A stretch of 10,428 nt of DNA, from positions 1 to 10,428 of the forward strand of contig DAOWFR010000096.1 of the NCBI GenBank assembly GCA_030637925.1. The letters run 5' to 3'. This stretch comes from Methanobacteriota archaeon (GTDB lineage Archaea; Nanobdellota; Nanobdellia; Woesearchaeales; SM23-78). Of this stretch, positions 1-6,047 are shown one piece after another. Each line of letters begins with the position of its first letter. Positions within the stretch are counted from its first letter, which is position 1. Position numbers and translations under genes: made by a program. The notes under the pieces were generated by a model. It was not told the DNA's origin, did no database searches, and saw only the letters and a program-made list of their open reading frames with translations.

Positions 1-317
1 ATACCAACCAATCTTTTGATTTCTTTTATGAACCTGAGAAAATAACTTTTTTTAATAACACCTTTAATAATATCGGTTTTGAACATGTGATTTATTCATA
101 TCCTTATCTATTTGATCAGAACTTGTCAAGTATAATATCTGATTCTGAGGAGGTTGGGAGACAGATACATTATAGTTCTAAAGGAAACTTACTCTTGGCA
201 AAGATTGTTTATAATGCATTGTTGGATAATCAATTGATTCCTAGCTGTCAGCATCAAAGCTGCGAAGAAAAAAAGATAGAGATACTAAAGATTTCAACAG
301 ATTTATATAAGCAATAA
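1..317 (+). CDS. Probable SGNH/GDSL-type hydrolase, C-terminal part (cut by left edge)
   Basis: The reading frame is open from base 3 to a TAA at 315-317, so this is the last 104 or so residues of a gene that starts outside the window. The GTG at 87-89 is an internal valine codon, not a convincing start. The recognisable part is a segment reading GRQIHYSSKGNLLLAKIVYN, which resembles the final block of SGNH/GDSL esterases: a catalytic His, then a Gly, then a helix ending in an A..i...L pattern. The usual Asp three residues before the His is not present (Arg there), so activity cannot be assumed. The protein continues with a charged tail containing two cysteines. SGNH proteins commonly sit beside DUF5989, SxtJ-like and carbamoyltransferase genes, and exactly those follow here; that context carries much of the assignment. 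In such loci it may add or remove acyl groups on a glycan, but this is inference. Confidence 0.55.
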   Translation, partial: TNQSFDFFYEPEKITFFNNTFNNIGFEHVIYSYPYLFDQNLSSIISDSEEVGRQIHYSSKGNLLLAKIVYNALLDNQLIPSCQHQSCEEKKIEILKISTDLYKQ

Positions 318-382
318 AAGATTTATGACTTGGATTACAAAAAAAGACAGATTATTAAATTGTCAGGTTAAAGAACTCGCAC

Positions 383-400
383 AAAGAGGCTATATTTTTA
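383..400 (+). promoter_or_regulatory. Possible archaeal BRE/TATA element before the DUF5989 gene
   Basis: A purine-rich stretch (AAAGAGG, 383-389) is followed by TATATTTTTA (391-400). In an archaeon, transcription would then start about 25 bases downstream, near 421-424, just ahead of the Shine-Dalgarno AGGTG at 428-432 and the GTG start at 439, which is a sensible layout. The 112-base gap after the SGNH gene is the largest on this strand, so a promoter here is plausible. In DNA this A+T-rich such matches are frequent, and I see no well-spaced bacterial -35/-10 pair as an alternative. Confidence 0.3.
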
Positions 401-438
401 AATAGACCAAGATTTGATATATAGAGCAGGTGTTAAGA

Positions 439-615
439 GTGACTAAAAAGTTTAGAAATAACAAAACAAGTTTGCTTCGAGATATCTGGAACTTCCTTAA
501 AGTTAGGAAGAAGTGGTGGCTTTTACCTTTGATTATAATGACAATTCTCTTAGGTATACTCTTGTTTTTCGCTAGTTCATCCAAGGTTTCAGTGTTTGTT
601 TATACTTTGGTCTAA
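439..615 (+). CDS. DUF5989 family small membrane protein
   Basis: A 58-residue protein with a basic N-terminus, the segment SLLRDIWNFLKVRKKWWLLP (residues 11-30), one hydrophobic helix at about 28-48, and a short tail ending in VFVYTLV. This order (Leu-Arg-x-x-Trp-x-Phe-Leu, a basic RKKWW block, a helix, then an F-Y-T-L-like ending) is the pattern of the DUF5989 family, whose members are nearly always encoded next to carbamoyltransferases. The molecular role is not established; a membrane anchor or partner for the neighbouring enzymes is an inference. I chose GTG 439 because AGGTG at 428-432 is six bases upstream; GTG 430 would add three residues but overlaps that ribosome binding site. It is followed after 13 bases by the SxtJ-like gene. 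Confidence 0.8.
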   Translation: MTKKFRNNKTSLLRDIWNFLKVRKKWWLLPLIIMTILLGILLFFASSSKVSVFVYTLV

Positions 616-616
616 T

Positions 617-622
617 AGGAGG
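617..622 (+). promoter_or_regulatory. Strong Shine-Dalgarno deciding the SxtJ-like start
   Basis: AGGAGG (within AGGAGGGAG) lies six bases before ATG 629, right after the DUF5989 stop codon. It decides the start of the downstream gene: an upstream TTG at 596 in the same frame would place the start inside the DUF5989 gene with no ribosome binding site. Confidence 0.75.
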
Positions 623-628
623 GAGAAC

Positions 629-853
629 ATGAATGCTGCTTTATCAGCAATAATCAGTTTTTTTAAGAAAGTTCATAATTTTGTAACATCAATAATTAAT
701 TTTGTATTTGTTGTTCCTATGTATTTTCTTGGTGCAGGTATTAGCAGAATTTTCTATAAAGAAGAAAAAAGAGAACCTGAGCAATTAAGACAATCATATT
801 GGAATGTTTCAAAACAGAAATATACTAAACAAAGCTTTGAAAGAATGTTTTAG
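629..853 (+). CDS. Short SxtJ-like membrane protein
   Basis: A 74-residue protein with a hydrophobic segment at about residues 18-38, then SRIFYKEEKREPEQLRQSYW (39-58) and a basic C-terminus. A membrane helix, an RxF/RLxGxD-like turn and a conserved Ser-Tyr-Trp before a basic end are what I recall of SxtJ-family proteins, named after the saxitoxin cluster, which are usually nearer 130 residues and have more hydrophobic sequence. This copy is therefore a minimal version, keeping one helix and the SYW end. Function is unknown; the repeated association with DUF5989 and carbamoyltransferases suggests they work together at the membrane. ATG 629 is fixed by an AGGAGG six bases upstream. The carbamoyltransferase begins 18 bases after its stop. 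The family call rests mainly on the C-terminal motif and the neighbours. Confidence 0.6.
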   Translation: MNAALSAIISFFKKVHNFVTSIINFVFVVPMYFLGAGISRIFYKEEKREPEQLRQSYWNVSKQKYTKQSFERMF

Positions 854-871
854 CATTAAGATAGAACTAAA

Positions 872-2566
872 ATGTCACTATATATACTGGGAATTTCATG
901 TTATTATCATGATGCAGCTGCTTGCCTTGTGAAAGATGGGATCTCAGTAACTGCTGCTGAAGAAGAAAGATTCACAAGAGAAAAACATGATAATTCTTTT
1001 CCTACAAATGCAATTAAGTATTGTTTGAAAGAGGCAGGAATAAATTCAGATCAGTTAAATTATGTTGCTTTTTATGAAAAACCACTTTTAAAGTTTGAAA
1101 GAATCCTGCACACTTTTGTAAAAACATTTCCTAAGTCATTCTGGTATTTTTACAAAGCAGTTCCTTCTTGGATTAATGAGAAACTAAGAGTGCAAAAAAT
1201 AATGAAAAAGAAGATTAAATACAAAGGAAGAATCTTTTACTTAAATCACCACTTATCACATGCAGCAAGTTCATATCTGGTTTCGCCTTTTAAGGAAAGT
1301 GCAATCTTAACCTTTGATGGGGTGGGTGAATGGGCAACAGCAACAATTGGACATGCTAAAGGTGATTCAATTGAGATAATAAAAGAGATAGATTTTCCAA
1401 ATTCACTTGGTTTGTTTTATAGCACCTTCACAGCATATCTTGGTTTTAAAGTAAACAATGACGAGTACAAAGTAATGGGATTAGCAGCATATGGCAAGCC
1501 AACTTTTTATGAGAAGCTAAGAAAAATAATTGATATAAGAGAGGATGGTAGCTTCAAGCTAGCTATGAGTTACTTTGATTATGAGCACAGAGAAAGAATG
1601 TTCAGTAAAAAAACAATTAGATTACTTGGACCTTCAAGAAAGAAGGGAGAGAGAATAACTAAGAGACACCAAGATATTGCTTCTTCTATTCAAAAAATAA
1701 CAGAGGAGATTGTTATTAAAGCAGCTAATCATGCTTACAAACTTATCAAATCAAAAAATCTCTGCTTTGCAGGAGGAGTTGCTCTTAACTGCGTAGCAAA
1801 TGGCAAAATATTAAGAAACACACTTTTTAAGAAATTATTTATTCAGCCAGCAGCAGGAGACTCAGGATGTGCTTTAGGAGCAGCATTTTATGCTTATAAC
1901 TCAATATTAGGAAAACCAAGGAATTATGTTTTAAAAAATGCTTATTTTGGACCAGAATACAGTAACAAAGAAATAAAAGCTTTCTTAGATAATAACAACA
2001 TTAAGTATGAATTTCTTGAAGATAAAAAACTACTGTCTTTAGTAGCAAAATTAATTTGGAATAACAAAATAATTGGCTGGTTTCAAGGACGAATGGAGTT
2101 TGGACCAAGAGCTCTAGGTAATAGGAGCATATTAGCAAATCCATGCAATCCAAAAATGAAGGACGTCCTTAACAAGAAGGTAAAGCATAGAGAAGAGTTT
2201 AGGCCATTTGCACCAGCAGTACTAGCAGAAGAAGCACACAAATACTTTGTCATGTGGATAGTGTCTGAATCACCATTCATGCTCCAAACATTTGATGTGA
2301 GAAAAGAAAAAAGAAAAGTTTTGCCAAGCATAACACATGTTGATGGAACAGCAAGAATACAAACAGTGAGTAAGAAGCAAAATCCAAGGTTCTATGAATT
2401 AATCAGAGAATTCAAGAAATTATCAAGAGTGCCTGTTGTAATCAATACATCCTTTAATGTGAGGGGAGAACCAATAGTAAATACACCAGAAAATGCATAT
2501 AATTGTTTTAAGAATACAAAGATAGATTACTTGATCATAGGAAATTATATTATTAAAAAACATTAA
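872..2566 (+). CDS. NodU/CmcH-family O-carbamoyltransferase
   Basis: A full-length 564-residue cytoplasmic enzyme. The family uses carbamoyl phosphate and ATP to make a carbamoyl-adenylate and then carbamoylates a hydroxyl of a sugar or natural product (as in NodU, CmcH, TobZ). The N-terminal Kae1-like domain (about 1-345) shows ILGISCYYHDAA (5-16), EEERFTREKHD (30-40), HHLSH with the HxxxH pair H126/H130, FDGVGEW with D149, KVMGLAAYGKP (200-210), FAGGVALNCVAN (299-310) and QPAAGDSGCALGAA with D330; the His pair and the two Asp match the metal/ATP site of the family. The C-terminal domain (about 355-564) has GWFQGRMEFGPRALGNRSI (402-420), EEFRPFAP (441-448) and INTSFNVRGEPIV (524-536). All key motifs are intact. 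The ribosome binding site is weak. Its acceptor is unknown; the SGNH, DUF5989 and SxtJ-like neighbours suggest a glycan or membrane-linked small molecule. Confidence 0.95.
   Translation: MSLYILGISCYYHDAAACLVKDGISVTAAEEERFTREKHDNSFPTNAIKYCLKEAGINSDQLNYVAFYEKPLLKFERILHTFVKTFPKSFWYFYKAVPSWINEKLRVQKIMKKKIKYKGRIFYLNHHLSHAASSYLVSPFKESAILTFDGVGEWATATIGHAKGDSIEIIKEIDFPNSLGLFYSTFTAYLGFKVNNDEYKVMGLAAYGKPTFYEKLRKIIDIREDGSFKLAMSYFDYEHRERMFSKKTIRLLGPSRKKGERITKRHQDIASSIQKITEEIVIKAANHAYKLIKSKNLCFAGGVALNCVANGKILRNTLFKKLFIQPAAGDSGCALGAAFYAYNSILGKPRNYVLKNAYFGPEYSNKEIKAFLDNNNIKYEFLEDKKLLSLVAKLIWNNKIIGWFQGRMEFGPRALGNRSILANPCNPKMKDVLNKKVKHREEFRPFAPAVLAEEAHKYFVMWIVSESPFMLQTFDVRKEKRKVLPSITHVDGTARIQTVSKKQNPRFYELIREFKKLSRVPVVINTSFNVRGEPIVNTPENAYNCFKNTKIDYLIIGNYIIKKH
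2550..2562 (-). terminator. Possible oligo-T terminator for the minus-strand operon
   Basis: About 20 bases after the TGA of the last minus-strand gene, the minus strand reads a run of six T (complement of 2554-2559) followed by A+T-rich sequence. In archaea such T runs can end transcription without a hairpin. It lies inside the 3' end of the convergent carbamoyltransferase gene because only 11 bases separate the two stops. T runs are common in this DNA, so this is a weak call. Confidence 0.2.
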
Positions 2567-2577
2567 GCATTAGGTGA

Positions 2578-3650
2578 TCAAAAAAGATTCTTACTTTTAT
2601 AGTACTTGTTTATTTTCTCTTTTGAAAGCCTTGCTGCATTTTGAAAAGGACAGCTTGCGCATTTTGGTCCAGAATTCTTAAAATTACCTTTTAACTGAGC
2701 CTGTCTCCATTCATTTATTTTTTCTCCAGTCCATAGCTCATGAACATCATCAGTTTCAACATTTCCTAGTTTATTAACTAAATCAAGATCTAAACAGCAA
2801 GTAGTCACATCACCATTTGCAGCTATGAGAATAGTCTCCCATAAAGCATGGCAAGGAGGTCTTTGTTGTTTATCTTTCATTTTTTTTACCAAGCATCGTC
2901 TTTCAATATACATCCTTTTGATTCATCTTTTTTAAGCAAACCTAAACCAGTAACTGTTTCTTTATGGATCTTTTTAGCATATTTATAATCAGCACAGCTT
3001 AGTTTTCTAAAATAAATTGCATCGCGCTCTCCTGAAGGCCAATCATAACAGATTTCAGGATTATTAAAGATTTTTTTCCAAAACTCCACGAATTCCTTTG
3101 CTTCGTTCTTGTTCTTATCCATCACAACCATAGCCACCGTGATTTTAGGATACTCAAAATTATTTTGCTCTCTTTGCTTTATAAAACACAAGATATTACT
3201 AAGTGTTTGTTCATACAAATCCTGTCCTTTTATTCTTTTATAAGTCTCTCTTTTAACAGCATCGATTGAGAAGTGTATCATCTTAAAAGTGCCTTTTCTT
3301 TGGTTTTTCATGTTTGCACATTCCAGAATTATATGAGTAGTTTCTTTGTCCAGCAAAGAGGCATTGGTGTTAAATCTAAAATCATCAAATATAATGTTAT
3401 TATTGTTTTGTTCAAAAGCATAGCTCATGAATTCATTAAATTGTGGGTGAAGTAATGACTCTCCTGCCCAACTAGGGGTTATCATAATAGGTTCATTAAA
3501 CTTTTTCAAATCGTTCAACACTTTTTTCCAATTCTCAAATGAAAAGAAAACAGGCTTTGTGTTATGAACCTGTTTATTCCTATAGTTCTGGTCGCACATA
3601 ATGCACTGCATGTTGCAAAGATCTGTTAATTCAATATTAGCATTTATCAT
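2578..3650 (-). pseudogene. Radical SAM/SPASM protein gene split by a -1 frame change
   Basis: Two overlapping frames encode the two halves of one enzyme. The first (3650 to 2886, 254 residues) holds the radical SAM domain: CNMQCIMC (C12, C16, C19) for the 4Fe-4S/SAM cluster, WAGESLLHP in place of GGEP, FNTNASLL and the FSIDAVKRETY strand. It stops at TAA 2888-2886. The second (2913 to 2578, 111 residues) holds the SPASM domain for auxiliary Fe-S clusters: C21, NGDVTTCC (C39/C40), ELW, and CASC (C85, C88). The intact neighbour at 3859-4923 aligns across both halves, including a shared GLLKKD just before the join. One extra base at the GG near 2889 would restore a continuous frame of about 365 residues. 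ATG 3650 follows a GGAGA. Neither possible start of the second half has a spaced ribosome binding site. It could be a real pseudogene, a sequencing or assembly error, or less likely a functional split gene. Confidence 0.8.
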
Positions 3651-3694
3651 TGGTTTCTCCGAAACAAAATCTTGTTTTTAAATCTTTCTTTAAT

Positions 3695-3850
3695 TTAATT
3701 TAAAGGCACAAGTTCATTTTCTATTAAAAAATCAATAACCGGATAAAAATATTTTATATAATGGAATGTCATTATTACAAAAGGAATAAGTATGATAAGC
3801 CAGAATGCAATTATTGTTGTTTTTATTAATAGCTCTCTTTTTCTTTTCAT
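3695..3850 (-). CDS. Small single-helix membrane protein, 51 residues, unknown
   Basis: ATG at 3850-3848 opens a 51-residue frame ending at TAA 3697-3695. The translation begins MKRKRELLIK, followed by a hydrophobic segment at residues 11-29 rich in Ile, Leu and Phe with one Trp and one Pro, then HYIKYFYPVID and an acidic to neutral tail ending VPLN. The positive N-terminus and single helix predict an inner-face-in membrane protein, or a helix that acts as an uncleaved signal anchor. It fills almost the whole gap between two paralogous radical SAM genes, starting eight bases after the upstream stop, with GTGAG about 11 bases before its start as a weak ribosome binding site. I recognise no family. 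It has no Cys, no Gly-Gly leader site and no repeat, so it does not look like a RiPP precursor. Chance ORFs of this size occur, but the membrane pattern and position favour a real gene. Confidence 0.5.
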   Translation of the reverse strand: MKRKRELLIKTTIIAFWLIILIPFVIMTFHYIKYFYPVIDFLIENELVPLN

Positions 3851-3858
3851 GTTTAATA

Positions 3859-4923
3859 TTACTCACTTAGCTTAAGATATTCTTTAATTTCATCTTTATT
3901 AATGCCTGTATAATTTGATGATCTTGGTATTATACAATCTTTACACAGAGAAGCAGATGAATAATCCCCTTTGATTATTTTTTTCCTAATATCATCTAAC
4001 CCTTTGTTATACCACCAGATCTCACTGAACGTGTTTTCATTAAGATCTCCAACACACAGCTTTAATTTATTATCTCTTGTACATACAGTCACTCTTCCAT
4101 CCCAGTTAATAGCAGGACTCTTGAAAAATCCTGAACAAACAGAGTAACTATTCTTTTGCTTTTTCTTTTTATCTTCTCTATCTTTTTTTAGCAACCCTAA
4201 TTTTTTTAATGTTTTAAAATATATTTTGTCAGATTCTCCTTGTAGATCTGGATTCAGGTTATCAAGTTGCCTGAAAAAAACATAGTTTTTATTATCCCAT
4301 GGAACATGGAAACCGCAAACACCCTTTTTTAGGTTATGTTCGTTTAGTTTTTTTATCCAATGATTCTTAAATTCCTCTGCTTCTCTAAAGTTATCTTTTT
4401 CTATAATGAATTGAAAGACAAGCCTAGGAAATAATGCTCTAGTTTCTTTTTTTCTTTTTAGAACATGTTCTATGTTTGAATAAACCTTTTCCATTAGGTC
4501 GTATCCTTTTATTTTCTTGTAAGTGTCTTTGTTAATAGCGTCTAAAGAAAAATGCCAGATTTGAGGCATATCAGGGTAATTAAACAAGTTATTAGCTATT
4601 TCTTCACTTAATAACACACCGTTTGTATGCACTTCAATTTTCTCGAAAATGTTCTTTTCATTATTTTTCCTTAATATATGAGCATATATTTCCATGAACT
4701 GGTGGTGAAGCAGGGGCTCTCCAAGCCAGAATAAAACCAAAGTATCAAACCTTAATCCATTCTCATCAAGATCAGAAATAAAATCTTTAATCATATTAAA
4801 ACTCATAAATCCTTTTTCTTTGAAATGCTTATGGCTTTTCTCTTTTTGAATACAGTGCTTGCAGTTTAAGACACATTGGTTTGTAAGCTCAAGCACTATA
4901 TAACTTCCTTTGAAATTAATCAT
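3859..4923 (-). CDS. Radical SAM/SPASM domain protein
   Basis: A complete 354-residue enzyme. CVLNCKHC (C17, C21, C24) binds the 4Fe-4S cluster that cleaves S-adenosylmethionine; LFWLGEPLLHH (64-74) replaces the usual GGEP; HTNGVLL (99-105) and HFSLDAINKDTYKKIKG (124-140) are further barrel strands. The SPASM region has C263, NWDGRVTVC (C281), C290, EIWWYN and CKDC (C327, C330), which would hold auxiliary clusters, fewer cysteines than in the best known members. SPASM enzymes modify peptides, proteins or small molecules; nothing here names the substrate. It is the intact paralogue of the split gene at 2578-3650. Its ATG shares one base with the TAA of the upstream gene (TAATG), with AGGAG upstream, so translation is probably coupled. 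Confidence 0.9.
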   Translation of the reverse strand: MINFKGSYIVLELTNQCVLNCKHCIQKEKSHKHFKEKGFMSFNMIKDFISDLDENGLRFDTLVLFWLGEPLLHHQFMEIYAHILRKNNEKNIFEKIEVHTNGVLLSEEIANNLFNYPDMPQIWHFSLDAINKDTYKKIKGYDLMEKVYSNIEHVLKRKKETRALFPRLVFQFIIEKDNFREAEEFKNHWIKKLNEHNLKKGVCGFHVPWDNKNYVFFRQLDNLNPDLQGESDKIYFKTLKKLGLLKKDREDKKKKQKNSYSVCSGFFKSPAINWDGRVTVCTRDNKLKLCVGDLNENTFSEIWWYNKGLDDIRKKIIKGDYSSASLCKDCIIPRSSNYTGINKDEIKEYLKLSE

Positions 4924-6047
4924 TATCCACTCCTCTTAAGATTATGGTAAATAAACGATTTACTAATCCCACTTAATATTTTTAAAAGACTATCAGAATC
5001 TCTTCGCAGATAACAATCCTGCAAACATGCCTTCTTGCATTTCTTTACTTTTTTTCTCATCTCTCTGGCTTTTTTGCTTTTCCATATCTCTTTTAGATTG
5101 TTTTCTCTAATGTTTCCTGCGAATCCATCCAAGAAGTCAAGTTTTCCATTGCACATCATTACGTTTCCGTCTGCGTTGATATAGAGCTCCTTAAGACCAT
5201 TATAACATTTTACTTTTTTTGGCTTGAGGTTTCCTTTATAATAATCCTTCATTAGCTCTAAGTCTTTTATAGAATTTACATAACCGAATTTTGACTTGTC
5301 TTTCTTGATGTATCTAACTAGTCTATCAATGCTTTTGTCTAACTCTTTGAATCTTTCTTTTTTTACAAATAAAGTATCTGATTTTTTTCCTGGATGCCTG
5401 AATAAAGTCAGAAATTGTATTTTGTTAACACCAATTCTTTTTACATATTCTATTAAAGGAAGTATCTCATTGAGATTCTTATCGTGAATTATGCAGTTTA
5501 TAGTTATTTTTTTAGGATGAAAAGTCTCTATTTTTAGTGACTCCTCAGCTTTTTTAATAAGTTCTTTTTCATGTTTCCTTATAAGCTTGATTGCGTTTAC
5601 AGCTTTTCTAAAAACACCTTTTCCGCGAATAGAATCGTGTCTTTTTTCTAAACCATCGACGGAGAAATTCATGTTTACCTTGTTCAGCCTGGCAAGCTCA
5701 GCAGCAATTTCATTGTTTATTAGAGTTCCATTTGTTGTGATGCTGGTTTCTAAACCCAGGTTACGAGCATATTTTAAGATTTTGATTATATCTTTCCTAA
5801 CAAAAGGCTCTCCTCCAAGAGGATTAAAAACACTTATATCCCATTCATGCACCTGGTCCATTATCTCTTTTATCTCTTCTGTTGTTAATTCATTCTTAAT
5901 AAGATAACAGGTATTACACATATTACAATTAAGGTTACATTTAAGGGTTAAATTTACAGAAACCCAATCAGGTTTTGTTAAAGGAACATTAAATAGCTTT
6001 GAAAAATAAAAAAGCATATCAGTCCAGTGTTCATTCAAAGGTTTCAT
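4923..6047 (-). CDS. Radical SAM/SPASM domain protein, PqqE/MoaA-like architecture
   Basis: A complete 374-residue enzyme. A 30-residue lead-in is followed by CNLNCNMC (C37, C41, C44), FNPLGGEPFVRKD with GGEP at 78-81 for SAM binding, TTNGTLI (104-110), FSVDGLEKRHDSIRGKG (128-144), then a C-terminal SPASM domain with C281, NADGNVMMC (C299), NLKEIWKS, and the cysteines C337, C341 and C345. The overall order matches the PqqE/AnSME/heme d1-type SPASM group, but specificity cannot be read from the sequence. It overlaps the end of the B12-type gene by 17 bases; AAGGT eight bases before ATG 6047 supports that start. It is the closer paralogue of the 7584-8645 product, sharing spacing, the GGEP block and the C-terminal Cys arrangement, which suggests duplication within the operon. 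Confidence 0.92.
   Translation of the reverse strand: MKPLNEHWTDMLFYFSKLFNVPLTKPDWVSVNLTLKCNLNCNMCNTCYLIKNELTTEEIKEIMDQVHEWDISVFNPLGGEPFVRKDIIKILKYARNLGLETSITTNGTLINNEIAAELARLNKVNMNFSVDGLEKRHDSIRGKGVFRKAVNAIKLIRKHEKELIKKAEESLKIETFHPKKITINCIIHDKNLNEILPLIEYVKRIGVNKIQFLTLFRHPGKKSDTLFVKKERFKELDKSIDRLVRYIKKDKSKFGYVNSIKDLELMKDYYKGNLKPKKVKCYNGLKELYINADGNVMMCNGKLDFLDGFAGNIRENNLKEIWKSKKAREMRKKVKKCKKACLQDCYLRRDSDSLLKILSGISKSFIYHNLKRSG

Noticed and set aside
325..405. A 26-codon ATG frame between the SGNH-like and DUF5989 genes.
   Set aside because: Very short, no ribosome binding site, no recognisable motif, and it overlaps the possible TATA element.
2531..2582. Inverted repeat TTGATCA / TGATCAA flanking the convergent stops, as a hairpin terminator.
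   Set aside because: Seven-base arms with a loop near 37 bases, each arm containing a palindrome itself; too weak to form a credible terminator.
2886..2922. Programmed -1 ribosomal frameshift in the split SPASM gene.
   Set aside because: No slippery heptamer lies in the only segment where the shift could occur; the A6 run further upstream (about 2926-2933) would lead straight into TGA in the -1 frame.
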